Part shown: positions 8,218 through 17,590 of the stretch, in pieces
Position numbering within the stretch: position 1 is the first letter of the stretch
How the letters are laid out: each line of letters opens with the position of its first letter
NCBI GenBank assembly: GCA_903902915.1
Contig: CAIUWR010000071.1
Span: 1 to 64,000 of the forward strand
DNA length: 64,000 nt
From: an uncultured Hyphomicrobiales bacterium
GTDB taxonomy: Bacteria > Pseudomonadota > Alphaproteobacteria > Rhizobiales > Beijerinckiaceae
Direction: 5' to 3'
Notes under the pieces: model-generated
Told to the model about the DNA's origin: nothing
What the model saw: the letters and a program-made list of their open reading frames with translations, nothing else
Databases searched by the model: none
Program-made: the position numbers and the translations under genes

Positions 8218-8571
8218 ATGACCCTGACGATCTATCACAATCCCAATTGCACCACTTCGCGCAACGTCCTGCGTCTGTTGCAGGAGGCGGGGCGCAAGCC
8301 GGACGTGGTCGAATATCTCAAGACGCCGCCCACCCGCGCCACGATGCAAGATCTTCTGGCCGCCATGGGCATGACGCCGCGCGACATCCTGCGGCGCAGC
8401 GGCACGCCCTATGAGGCGCTTGGCCTCGACGATCCCGCCCTCACCGACGATCAGATCCTCGACGCGCTGGAGGCCCATCCGATCCTCATGCAACGACCCA
8501 TCGTCGTCACCGACAAAGGCGCGCGCCTGTGCCGACCGATGGAACGCGTGCATGAGATTATGGAGATGTGA
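8218..8571 (+). CDS. arsC: Glutaredoxin-type arsenate reductase
   Basis: ArsC reduces arsenate to arsenite using glutathione and glutaredoxin in the cytosol. The 117-residue protein begins MTLTIYHNPNC, with the catalytic cysteine at C11 followed by TTSRN, and keeps the QRPIVV segment that includes a substrate-contacting arginine. The start has AGGAGA a few bases upstream; the longer frame from 8116 is not supported. No arsR, arsB or acr3 gene is nearby, so it is an isolated arsC, and a Spx-like or other thiol role cannot be excluded. It is inserted between ftsH and glmM on the opposite strand. Confidence 0.88.
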   Translation: MTLTIYHNPNCTTSRNVLRLLQEAGRKPDVVEYLKTPPTRATMQDLLAAMGMTPRDILRRSGTPYEALGLDDPALTDDQILDALEAHPILMQRPIVVTDKGARLCRPMERVHEIMEM

Positions 8572-8587
8572 CCTCCGACGATAAACG

Positions 8588-8613
8588 AAAGGCCCGGATC
8601 GCTCGGGCCCTTC
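8588..8613. terminator. Convergent terminator hairpin, arsC/ftsH
   Basis: GGCCCG and CGGGCC form a stem around GATCGCT between the converging arsC and ftsH genes. It is flanked by AAA on the left and TTC on the right, so it could serve both strands. The stem is short and there is no long T-run. Confidence 0.5.
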
Positions 8614-8635
8614 GCATATTCAGGAGAATCAGGCC

Positions 8636-10564
<1,929 letters not shown>

Positions 10565-10711
10565 CTGCGATCCTTGTGCGATCCCTGCAAGGCTTCGAAC
10601 GAAACCTTGCTGGCCGCTCATTGCAATTTAGGCGTCCGGACAAGGCTTGCCAAGGGAAGGCGCCGTTCTTTCACCCTATCGGGAGAACGAAGTCACGGTA
10701 TTGTCAAGAAA

Positions 10712-11737
10712 TCAACCCTTCCGGACCGCCTGCGGCGGCTTCAGGCGCCTTGGGGGCGCCTTCACAACCGTCAGCCGCCCGCCAGCGGTCACGCTGACCA
10801 GCGTCCCCGCCAGCGTTCCGCGAAAAGTGCCGCCCCCCGCCATGGCGTCCGCCAGATGGCCCATCATGCTCTCGAGCCGGTCAAGCCGGGGCGCCCCGTC
10901 GCCGATTCGGATCATTTCCGCTTCCAGCATGCGCAAGAGCGCCTCTGCGGGAAAAGATCGCAGGGGCTCGACCGCGCATTCGAATCGGTCCTCCCCAACA
11001 AACGGAGCAAGGCCCGTGCGCAGGCCCTCCACATAGGCCCGCAAGGCCTCGTCAGCCCGCGCCGCGCGACGCCCAAGCCGCAACAAGCCTGCTTTATCAA
11101 GCCCTTCGGCTTCCAGAGCGGCGAGCCCCCGTTTCAGGCGGGTGCGGGCGAACCGTGGATCGACATTTGAGGGGTCTTCAAAAAAAGCTTGTCCGGCCGC
11201 TTCGCAAATGGCGACCAGATCGGCTTTGGACAGATCAAGCAGCGGCCGCACGAGCCGCAGTTCGCCCCTTTGCGACACGTGCGACATGGCGGCGAGGCCC
11301 GCGACCCCGCTGCCCCGCAGCAGCCGGAACAGGATGGTTTCGGCCTGATCGTCCGCATGATGGCCGGTCAGCAGCGCCTGCGCGCCGATCATGGCCGCCA
11401 GATCGAGGAGCAGGCGATAACGCGCGGCGCGCGCCAGTTCCTGAATACGAGCCTTTGGTCGTTCGCCCGTCCAGGTGAGGATCGAATGGGGGACGCCCAA
11501 GGCCGCAGCCCATTCGGCCACCGCCACCGCCTCCGCCCGCGAGCCGGGGCGCAGGTCATGGTCGACCGTGGCGGCATGAATGTCCGGTCCGCCGCCATCG
11601 CGCCATCGCGCGGCCAAATGAAGCAGCGCCATGGAATCCGGCCCGCCCGACACTGCGATGAGCGCGCGTTGCGGCGCGCCCGCGCAGGCGAACAGACGCT
11701 TGGGATCTGGCCTGACCACAGGCGAGCCCCCGCTCAC
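10712..11737 (-). CDS. tilS: tRNA(Ile)-lysidine synthase
   Basis: TilS converts C34 of the tRNA-Ile(CAU) anticodon to lysidine, changing its identity from Met to Ile. The N-terminal PP-loop SGGPDS is at residues 30-35, followed by the family block LLTGHHADDQAETIL and LLRGSGVAGLAAM. At 341 residues the protein is on the short side, with a reduced C-terminal domain as is common in alphaproteobacteria. Its start is 10 bp from the stop of the upstream cpoB gene, so they are probably cotranscribed. Essentiality is expected from family knowledge. Confidence 0.95.
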   Translation of the reverse strand: MSGGSPVVRPDPKRLFACAGAPQRALIAVSGGPDSMALLHLAARWRDGGGPDIHAATVDHDLRPGSRAEAVAVAEWAAALGVPHSILTWTGERPKARIQELARAARYRLLLDLAAMIGAQALLTGHHADDQAETILFRLLRGSGVAGLAAMSHVSQRGELRLVRPLLDLSKADLVAICEAAGQAFFEDPSNVDPRFARTRLKRGLAALEAEGLDKAGLLRLGRRAARADEALRAYVEGLRTGLAPFVGEDRFECAVEPLRSFPAEALLRMLEAEMIRIGDGAPRLDRLESMMGHLADAMAGGGTFRGTLAGTLVSVTAGGRLTVVKAPPRRLKPPQAVRKG

Positions 11738-11747
11738 GTGAAATGTC

Positions 11748-12947
11748 TCAGCACTGGACTCGCTTGCTCTCGCGCTCGGCGCTGGCGCGCACGCTCAACG
11801 GGGAGGCCGGGTATTTCCGGCCAACCTCGCCAAAGGCTGCGCAGGCCTGTTCTTTCGCGCCGAGCTTTTCGAGGGAAAGGCCGAGCTTGACGAGAGATTC
11901 GGGGGCGCGCGGCGCGCGGGGAAAATCCACCGTGACCTTCAGATATTGTTCGGCCGCCTCGCGGGGGCGGGCGCGGCGGAAGTAGCTCTCGCCAAGAAAG
12001 AAGGTGGCGTCCGGGGTCAGCCGGTCCTTGGGATGCTGATCCAGATAGTTGCGGAACCGCTGTTCGGCGATTTCATATCGCCCGTCCTTCAGGGCGGCCG
12101 TGGCCACGTCGTAGTCGTCGGCGAGCGAGGCTTGCGGGAGCGCCGCGACCTGCGGGGAGGCCGAACCCGCCGAGGGCGCTCCTGGCGCGCCTGCGGGCGC
12201 GGCGATCACCATCGGCTCGGATCCTGGCTGGAGGGGCGTTTGCAGGCTTGCGGTCGCCATGGTGTCGCGCTGCGGCGCGGCGGGCTTGCGCACAGCGTCG
12301 GTGTTGACGTCTTCGTCCGCGCCCAGAGGTCCGGCGGGCAGGGCGGCGGGCATGGTGGCTGTCCTGAGGCTTGCGGGAGGGGGCGCGGCGTTGGCGCCTG
12401 GAGCCATGGCGGCGAGATCGCGCGGGGCGCCGGGCGCGGCTGGATCGCGCGCGGGATCAAAGGCGTCGCCCCGCCGTCCAGACACGCGAACGGAGCCGTT
12501 CGTCGGCGTCGCCATGGCGGGTTCGGCGCCGTTCCCTTGCGCGATGATCGGGTAACCGTTTTCATTCAGCTCGGTGCGGTGCGAATTTGACGCGGGGGCC
12601 GCAGGGGCCTGCGGCGCGGAACGGGGGGCGGGCTTCGCCCCCTTCTGCTCGTCGAATCGGAATTCGACGTCCTGCTGGAATTTATGCAGCTGGTCCTCAA
12701 GCCGCTTGATCTGGAACTGCATTTCCTCGATCTGGCCCGTCATTGCGCGCATCTGGGTTTCGAGCCGGTCGATGCGCAGCTGCGCCCCGGCCGCGTCGGC
12801 GCTTTGGGCTTGCTCATAGATGGCGTCCGGCACATCGGCGGGCGGACGAAGGAATTGCGCGCTCGCGGTCGAGGCGAACGGTTCCGGGAGGGGCGCAAGG
12901 GCGAAAAGCGCGAGGCTACAGGCGGCCAAAACCTTCGAGGGTGTCAT
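11748..12947 (-). CDS. cpoB: Tol-Pal system protein CpoB (YbgF)
   Basis: CpoB is a periplasmic partner of the Tol-Pal machine that coordinates peptidoglycan synthesis with outer-membrane constriction. The 399-residue protein has a signal peptide ending near residue 30 (ASTASA), then a coiled coil at about 55-100 rich in Gln, Leu and Glu (RLETQMRAMTGQIEEMQFQI). A long Pro/Ala-rich linker of about 170 residues follows, then a TPR domain from about 278 to the end (YDVATAALKDGRYEIAEQRF and three repeats). The linker is longer than in the E. coli protein. The gene follows pal after a terminator-like hairpin, so expression may be partly independent. Confidence 0.92.
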   Translation of the reverse strand: MTPSKVLAACSLALFALAPLPEPFASTASAQFLRPPADVPDAIYEQAQSADAAGAQLRIDRLETQMRAMTGQIEEMQFQIKRLEDQLHKFQQDVEFRFDEQKGAKPAPRSAPQAPAAPASNSHRTELNENGYPIIAQGNGAEPAMATPTNGSVRVSGRRGDAFDPARDPAAPGAPRDLAAMAPGANAAPPPASLRTATMPAALPAGPLGADEDVNTDAVRKPAAPQRDTMATASLQTPLQPGSEPMVIAAPAGAPGAPSAGSASPQVAALPQASLADDYDVATAALKDGRYEIAEQRFRNYLDQHPKDRLTPDATFFLGESYFRRARPREAAEQYLKVTVDFPRAPRAPESLVKLGLSLEKLGAKEQACAAFGEVGRKYPASPLSVRASAERESKRVQC

Positions 12948-13044
12948 CGCTGAGTTCCGGATGTTTGAAGCGTATCATTTACCATACCGGCGCAAGTTCG
13001 GCCAAAGTTTGGTGAAGATGGGGAAATGCCGCGCCCAAGCCTTC

Positions 13045-13077
13045 CCAAAAGCAAACGGCGCTCCCGAGGAAGCGCCG
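13045..13077 (-). terminator. Terminator downstream of pal
   Basis: On the minus strand, CGGCGCT and AGCGCCG form a 7-bp stem around a GC-rich loop, followed by TTTGCTTTTG. It lies about 30 bp after the pal stop and before cpoB. It looks like a rho-independent terminator or attenuator that would lower cpoB expression relative to pal. Confidence 0.6.
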
Positions 13078-13103
13078 CCGCCGTCAAACGATTGTGAAAA
13101 GGT

Positions 13104-13616
13104 TCAGGAATTGCCGCCGTTGAGCACGGTGACCGCGCGGCGGTTCTGCGACCAGCAGGAAATGTCGTCGCAGACCGCGACGGGGCGTTCCTTGCCATAG
13201 CTGATGGTGCGCATGCGCGAAGCGGCGACGCCCTTGGCGAGTAGATAATTCTTCGCCGTTTCGGCGCGACGGGCGCCCAGCGCGAAATTGTACTCGCGGG
13301 TGCCGCGCTCATCCGCATGGCCTTCCACGGTGAAGGTGTAGCGGGGATATTGTTGCAGCCAGCGCGCCTGCTTTTCCAGCGTCGCCTGACCAAGGGAGGT
13401 CAGATCGGTGGAGTCCGTCTCGAAGAGAACGCGGTCGCCCACATTGCTGATGAAATCCTGCTGGCTGCCAGGCGTCGCCACTCCGGACCCCGGTCCGCCG
13501 AGGCTGCTGCCGAGCGCGCCCGCATCGTCGGGGTTCTTCGAGCAAGCGGCCATCGACAGGGCGGCCGTCAGTGCAAAAGCCAGTTTCAGGCCGCGGCCGC
13601 TTGAAAGAAACATCAT
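13104..13616 (-). CDS. pal: Peptidoglycan-associated lipoprotein Pal
   Basis: Pal is an outer-membrane lipoprotein whose OmpA-like domain grips peptidoglycan and which interacts with TolB and CpoB. The 170-residue protein has a lipobox (LSMAAC) with the acylated cysteine at C25. A short linker rich in Gly and Ser follows, then the OmpA domain from about 60 with the diaminopimelate-binding VEGHADERGTREYNFALG. It is the first gene of pal-cpoB-tilS-ftsH-glmM. tolB, usually next to pal, is not in this window. A TTAA-N7-TTAA CtrA-type site lies about 130 bp upstream. Confidence 0.96.
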   Translation of the reverse strand: MMFLSSGRGLKLAFALTAALSMAACSKNPDDAGALGSSLGGPGSGVATPGSQQDFISNVGDRVLFETDSTDLTSLGQATLEKQARWLQQYPRYTFTVEGHADERGTREYNFALGARRAETAKNYLLAKGVAASRMRTISYGKERPVAVCDDISCWSQNRRAVTVLNGGNS

Positions 13617-13742
13617 CCCGGTACTCCTTTTCGATCCGGATACAGGCCTACGTCCTAGCCCTGCCTTGGTTAATGGAAGGTTCCGTCAACCTTGCCGTCA
13701 GCTTTTACAGGGGCGCTGAAGCGACCCGATCAGCGCTTATGG

Positions 13743-13757
13743 TTAAGGCTTGGTTAA
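13743..13757. promoter_or_regulatory. CtrA-type binding site upstream of pal
   Basis: TTAAGGCTTGGTTAA is an exact TTAA-N7-TTAA match to the CtrA recognition sequence of alphaproteobacteria. It lies about 130 bp upstream of the pal start. CtrA control of a division-linked lipoprotein is plausible, but binding is inferred from sequence alone. Confidence 0.5.
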
Positions 13758-13892
13758 AGGCGACAATGTGTCCTGCGCGCGGCCATGGTTCGGCGGCGGC
13801 AAGTTGTTGCGAAAATAGCACGATGAATGCGGCGCGCTCCGGCGGGGCGACGCCCGGTAAAATGATTTTGAAAATGGATGACAGATCGGAGC

Positions 13893-13927
13893 GCCCGCCG
13901 CTTCCCTCCCATTGAGGCGCGGCGGGC
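13893..13927 (-). terminator. GC-rich inverted repeat after yebC
   Basis: GCCCGCCGC and GCGGCGGGC form a 9-bp stem with a 17-base loop immediately beyond the yebC stop. It probably ends yebC transcription, though no U-run follows, so rho-independent activity is uncertain. Confidence 0.45.
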
Positions 13928-13937
13928 TGGTCCGTCT

Positions 13938-14684
13938 TCAGCCGCCCATCTTCTTGACGAGGGCGTCGGAGATTTCGAAATTGGCGTAGACGTTCTGCAC
14001 GTCGTCGTTGTCTTCGAGGTTGCCGATCAGCTTGAGGATCTTTTCGCCCGCCTCGTCGTCCACGGTGATCGTGTTCTGCGGCTTCCAGACGAGTTTGGAC
14101 TTGCGAGGCTCGCCGAATTGCGCTTCCAGCGCCTTGGCCGCCTCGGTGAAAGATTCAATCGAGGTGATGATTTCGTGGCCGTCTTCGCCCGAGATGACGT
14201 CATCGGCGCCCGCCTCGATGGCGGCTTCCATGATCGCGTCTTCGGAGCCGATGGAGCCGGGATATTCAATCGAGCCCACGTGGTCGAACATGAAGGAGAC
14301 GGCGCCCGTCTCCGCCAAAGCGCCGCCCGCCTTGGTGAAATAGGACCGCACCTCGCCCGCCGTGCGGTTGCGGTTGTCGGTCAGGGCCTCGATGATCACA
14401 GCGACGCCGCCGGGCGCATAGCCCTCGTAGCGCACTTCGTCATAGTTCTCGGCGTCGCCGCCGATGGCCTTCTTGATGGCGCGCTCGATATTGTCTTTCG
14501 GCATGTTCTCCTGGCGCGCCGCAAGAACCGCGAGCCGCAGGCGCGGGTTCATGGCGGGATCTGGCATGCCCATCTTGGCGGCGACCGTGATTTCACGGGC
14601 GAATTTGGAGAAGAGCTTGGAGCGGATCGCGTCCTGCTTTCCCTTCTTGTGCATGATATTCTTGAACTGACTATGACCAGCCAT
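13938..14684 (-). CDS. yebC: YebC/PmpR family regulator (TACO1-like)
   Basis: This 248-residue protein belongs to the YebC/PmpR family, described as DNA-binding regulators and, in recent work, as ribosome-associated factors that ease polyproline translation. The canonical N-terminus [18 protein letters not shown] fixes the start; the open frame extends 24 codons further without support. Other family stretches are [18 protein letters not shown] and [19 protein letters not shown]. It precedes ymdB and the 5-FTHF cyclo-ligase on the same strand. In many bacteria yebC sits near ruvC, which is not seen here. Confidence 0.95.
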   Translation of the reverse strand: MAGHSQFKNIMHKKGKQDAIRSKLFSKFAREITVAAKMGMPDPAMNPRLRLAVLAARQENMPKDNIERAIKKAIGGDAENYDEVRYEGYAPGGVAVIIEALTDNRNRTAGEVRSYFTKAGGALAETGAVSFMFDHVGSIEYPGSIGSEDAIMEAAIEAGADDVISGEDGHEIITSIESFTEAAKALEAQFGEPRKSKLVWKPQNTITVDDEAGEKILKLIGNLEDNDDVQNVYANFEISDALVKKMGG

Positions 14685-14850
14685 GTCTTCCCCTGCGCGT
14701 TCGGGCGTCCAAATCCATTTTGCCCGCCTTATATGACGGGAAGCGTCGCAAATCAAAAGGCCATGGTCCGGCCCTAAAAGGGCGCTCGCTTATAAGGAAG
14801 TTACCCAAGTTTATCTTTTTCCGATAACTCGGGATAACCTCCCTATCGCT

Positions 14851-15672
14851 TCAACCCCAAAACGTCGGAACCGCCTCCATCAGCCGTCCGCCCAGCCGCA
14901 CGGGGGCGATTTTCAGGGCGAGGCCGGTCTTGTCGTCAGTCTCCACCGCCACGCCGCACAGTGTCGCCGGGCCAAGCGCCGGTTCGAAGCGGCCTTGCGA
15001 GATCTTGCGGGTGAAGCGTTGCAGCGGCTCGCCCTTGTCCATGCCGATGACGGAATCGTAATCGCCGGTCATGCCCGCGTCCGTCAGATAGGCGGTGCCG
15101 TGGGGCAGGATCTGGGCGTCGGCGGTGGGGGCGTGGGTATGGGTGCCCACCACCAGCGAGGCGCGGCCATCGCAGAAATGGCCCATGGCGTATTTCTCGC
15201 TCGTGGTCTCGCAATGGATGTCGATCAGCGCGGCGTCGCAGGCCATGCCCAGCGGGCAGGCGCCCAGCTCGCGCTCCACGCCCGCGAAAGGATCATCGAG
15301 CGGATCCATGAAGACGCGGCCCATGACGTTCATCACCAGAACGCGGGCGCCGTTGCGGGCTTCCAGCAGATTGGCGCCGCGTCCGGGGGTGCCGGTCGGG
15401 TAATTCAGGGGGCGAATCAGGCGCGGCTCGCGCGCGATGAAGACCAGCGCCTCCTTCTGGTCCCAGGCGTGATTGCCCAGCGTCACGCAGTCGGCGCCCG
15501 CGTCGATGATCTCCCGACAGATGGCCTCGGTGATGCCAAAGCCCCCCGCCGCGTTCTCGCCGTTCACCACCACGAAATCGAGATTCCAGTCCCGGCGCAG
15601 GCCGGGCAGGCGGTTGAGGAGAATGTCGCGCCCGGCGCGGCCCACGATATCGCCGATGAAGAGAAGCCGCAT
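14851..15672 (-). CDS. YmdB-family metallophosphoesterase (TIGR00282)
   Basis: This 273-residue calcineurin-like phosphoesterase has the dinuclear metal motifs in order: GDIVGRAGRD at the N-terminus, NGENAAGG, LGNHAWDQKE and VGTHTHAPTADAQILP, followed by DAGMTGDYDSVIGMD. Bacillus YmdB of this family hydrolyses cyclic nucleotides and affects RNA levels; the substrate in alphaproteobacteria is not known. It starts five bases after the stop of the 5-FTHF cyclo-ligase gene, so the two form an operon. Family assignment is secure; the function remains general. Confidence 0.9.
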   Translation of the reverse strand: MRLLFIGDIVGRAGRDILLNRLPGLRRDWNLDFVVVNGENAAGGFGITEAICREIIDAGADCVTLGNHAWDQKEALVFIAREPRLIRPLNYPTGTPGRGANLLEARNGARVLVMNVMGRVFMDPLDDPFAGVERELGACPLGMACDAALIDIHCETTSEKYAMGHFCDGRASLVVGTHTHAPTADAQILPHGTAYLTDAGMTGDYDSVIGMDKGEPLQRFTRKISQGRFEPALGPATLCGVAVETDDKTGLALKIAPVRLGGRLMEAVPTFWG

Positions 15673-15676
15673 GTGG

Positions 15677-16273
15677 TCAGTCTGTCCTGCAATTGATCCA
15701 TTCGGTCTCGGTGATCACGAGATCCAGCCGCTGATCATGCGGCTCCTCTGGAATAGCAGGGACTTCCTGAACCGAATAGGCCGTTCCCACGGCCAGAACG
15801 GGTTTGATGGCGCGCAGGGCCTCCAGCGTGCGGTCGTAATAGCCCGCCCCGAAGCCGATCCTGTGGCCGCGCCGGTCGAAGGCGGCGAGCGGCACGAAGA
15901 CGATGTCAGGCAGGATTTCGGGAAGGTGGGCGGAGGGCTGCATGATCCCATAGGGGCCTTCCAGCAGCAGATCGCGCGGCGCCCATTTGCGGAACAGCAG
16001 GGGATGGCCGGGGCCGACGACCACCGGAAGGGCGCTGGCGAACTCATGATAATTCAGCGCCGCCAGCAGGCCGCGCACATCGGGCTCGCCCGGCAGGGGC
16101 CAGAAGGCGGCGACGGAGCGCACGATGGATTTGCGCGCCAATTCGACGCCCGCCAGCGCGAGCCGCGTTGCGAAAGCCTCGCGCAGGGCGGGCTCGGCGG
16201 CGTTGCGGCGGGCGAGCGCCTCTTTGCGGAGGGCGGATTTCAGAAGGGCGGGGTTGGGGTTGGTGTCCTGCAT
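15677..16273 (-). CDS. 5-formyltetrahydrofolate cyclo-ligase
   Basis: This enzyme converts 5-formyl-THF to 5,10-methenyl-THF with ATP, recycling the folate pool. The 198-residue protein has the substrate loop FDRRGHRIGFGAGYYDR near the C-terminal third and the N-terminal ALRKEALARRNA helix typical of the family (FAU1/YgfA). In many bacteria the gene lies just downstream of 6S RNA and zapA. Here about 0.9 kb carrying a toxin-antitoxin pair separates it from the 6S candidate. It is cotranscribed with the phosphoesterase gene that follows. Confidence 0.93.
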   Translation of the reverse strand: MQDTNPNPALLKSALRKEALARRNAAEPALREAFATRLALAGVELARKSIVRSVAAFWPLPGEPDVRGLLAALNYHEFASALPVVVGPGHPLLFRKWAPRDLLLEGPYGIMQPSAHLPEILPDIVFVPLAAFDRRGHRIGFGAGYYDRTLEALRAIKPVLAVGTAYSVQEVPAIPEEPHDQRLDLVITETEWINCRTD

Positions 16274-16331
16274 CGCGCCGTCCGGCCAGGGGTGGGAGGT
16301 CGAGGCGGTATCGGGGCGGATTGCGGGGATG

Positions 16332-16820
16332 TCAATTCGGGGGGCCGACCAGACGCAGCATCAAGGTCAGGGGATGCGCGGGTGAGCCCTGAAAGCCGTA
16401 TTTCTCATAAAAGCATTTTGCACGCTCATGGAGCGCGTGGACAAGGACCGCTCTGACTCCAGCATTGCCGGAGACCGCGATGGCGCGCTTGATGGCGTCC
16501 CGCAGCAGGGCGGGGCCCAGCTTGTGGCCTTGTGATCTCTCATCGACCGCGAGCCTCGCCAGCACAATCACCGGCACGGGATCGGGCATGTTGCGGCGAA
16601 CATTCGAGGTGGCGACTTGGTGGGACACCGCCCCGGCGGCCATGGCGTAATAGCCGTGGACGACCCGATCCGGGCCAGTCACGACAAAGGTGCGGCTCGC
16701 CCCGCTGATCTGGTTCGCCAGAGCCCGACGTTTCAGCCAATCATCAAGCTCGGCTTCTCCGCAGGAGAAAGCGTCGATCAGATGGGAGGACGTCAGGAGT
16801 TCGGGCTGACGTAACGCCAA
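16332..16820 (-). CDS. GNAT-type toxin (TacT/AtaT-like acetyltransferase)
   Basis: Toxins of this type acetylate the amino group of charged aminoacyl-tRNAs and block translation. From a TTG start the protein is 162 residues: LALRQPELLTSSHLIDAFSC opens as in TacT proteins, then CGEAELDDWLKRRALANQ. The acetyl-CoA loop is in RLAVDERSQGHKLGPALL and the catalytic tyrosine region in AKCFYEKYGF. The TTG is chosen because GAGGAGG lies seven bases upstream, within the end of the antitoxin gene; a GTG at 16850 is the alternative. It directly follows the DUF1778 antitoxin. Activity is inferred from family. Confidence 0.88.
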   Translation of the reverse strand: MALRQPELLTSSHLIDAFSCGEAELDDWLKRRALANQISGASRTFVVTGPDRVVHGYYAMAAGAVSHQVATSNVRRNMPDPVPVIVLARLAVDERSQGHKLGPALLRDAIKRAIAVSGNAGVRAVLVHALHERAKCFYEKYGFQGSPAHPLTLMLRLVGPPN

Positions 16821-16822
16821 GC

Positions 16823-17101
16823 TCAGGCCTCCTCGGGTTCGTCGTCCCACGGGGGTTTGATGGCCATGAGCCGTTCAAGGCCGGGGTTGGCGGTCACAGG
16901 AGCGTCCAGCAGAGCGTTGAACGCCTTGAAGCGCTCCGCATCGAGGCTGAAAAACACCTGATCAATGAGGACGGACTGCGCCTTCTCACAGGCGACTTCC
17001 AGCATGAAATCAGAGCGGGTCTTGCCCAGAAGCTGCGCCGCCTGGTCGATCAGGTCGCGTTGTTCAGGGCGGGCTCGCAGATTGATGGCGGCGTCGCGCA
17101 T
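16823..17101 (-). CDS. DUF1778 ribbon-helix-helix antitoxin (TacA-like)
   Basis: This 92-residue antitoxin binds DNA through its N-terminal ribbon-helix-helix (MRDAAINLRARPEQRDLIDQ, LGKTRSDFMLEVACEKA) and neutralises the GNAT toxin through its C-terminus (LMAIKPPWDDEPEEA). The chosen ATG has GGAG five bases upstream; the longer frame adds 22 unlikely residues. The toxin gene begins two bases after its stop. The AT-rich promoter carries a TTGACA-N18-AATTAT pair and a loose ACACAAT/AATGTGT repeat, the likely autoregulatory operator. Confidence 0.9.
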   Translation of the reverse strand: MRDAAINLRARPEQRDLIDQAAQLLGKTRSDFMLEVACEKAQSVLIDQVFFSLDAERFKAFNALLDAPVTANPGLERLMAIKPPWDDEPEEA

Positions 17102-17137
17102 GGTGGCTCCAGAGCGAGATACACAATAGCTATACAT

Positions 17138-17167
17138 ATAATTCGGAAAATGTGTGGCTGTTGTCAA
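17138..17167 (-). promoter_or_regulatory. Promoter of the DUF1778/GNAT pair
   Basis: On the minus strand TTGACA (complement of 17162-17167) and AATTAT (complement of 17138-17143) are 18 bp apart, about 40 bp before the antitoxin start. The surrounding DNA is strikingly AT-rich for this genome. Autoregulation by the antitoxin is expected from the family. Confidence 0.55.
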
Positions 17168-17364
17168 TACGGTCGTTCCTGTTGCGGCTCAATCTCCGCC
17201 GCCGCCATGGCCACCTTCAGCTGATGACGATGGAGCTCAGCCTGATAAACGCGGTCGCCAGAGTGATCACCACATATTCGAGGCGTCAGTGAGGGCCATC
17301 CACCCAGCCCCCCGAGGGGCGCGATCAAGGCGGGCAGTCGGGACCATGAAGTCCCTCACAAATC
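17168..17364. other. Non-coding stretch between TA promoter and 6S candidate
   Basis: No credible gene is visible. A small GGGAC/GTCCC hairpin at about 17338-17355 lies just beyond the 3' side of the 6S candidate and might help end its transcription, but no U-run follows. Confidence 0.35.
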
Positions 17365-17510
17365 AATCCATCAATACAGTGCGGGGCCACAGTGGCCGTG
17401 GGATGTCGATCCCGGGAAACCTACAGCGTAGGTGGGCGCCGTGTGTCCAAGTCCAGGGACAAGGCCAGGGACAGCTCCCTTTAGGATCGATAAGGCCCCG
17501 GGGAATGTTA
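17365..17510 (-). ncRNA. ssrS: Candidate 6S RNA
   Basis: 6S RNA binds housekeeping RNA polymerase and mimics an open promoter. On the minus strand a CGGGGCC/GGCCCCG closing stem (complements of 17494-17500 and 17382-17388) encloses about 105 nt. Inside are CACCTACGCTGTAGGTTTC, with a small CCTAC/GTAGG hairpin, and GGGATCGACATCCC, another hairpin. This layout matches the central bubble and its 3'-side hairpin in alphaproteobacterial 6S RNA. Context supports it: zapA lies upstream and the 5-FTHF cyclo-ligase downstream, the usual 6S neighbours, though both are displaced by inserted genes. Ends are approximate and no covariance search was possible. Confidence 0.65.
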
Positions 17511-17590
17511 ATCCTGCACGCGCCCCGCAGCTCCGCACAGCCAATCTAGGGCCTGCGCGCGCAAATTGCCAGCGCGCTGTCATGCGCCCG

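Larger units (their letters stand above)
13617..13937. other. Intergenic region upstream of pal
   Basis: This 321-bp gap between pal and yebC holds no convincing gene. It contains a full CtrA-like box, a TTAA-N7-TTCC half match near 13671-13685, and a GC-rich inverted repeat next to the yebC end. tolB would be expected here in many relatives, but no remnant of it is visible. Confidence 0.5.
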
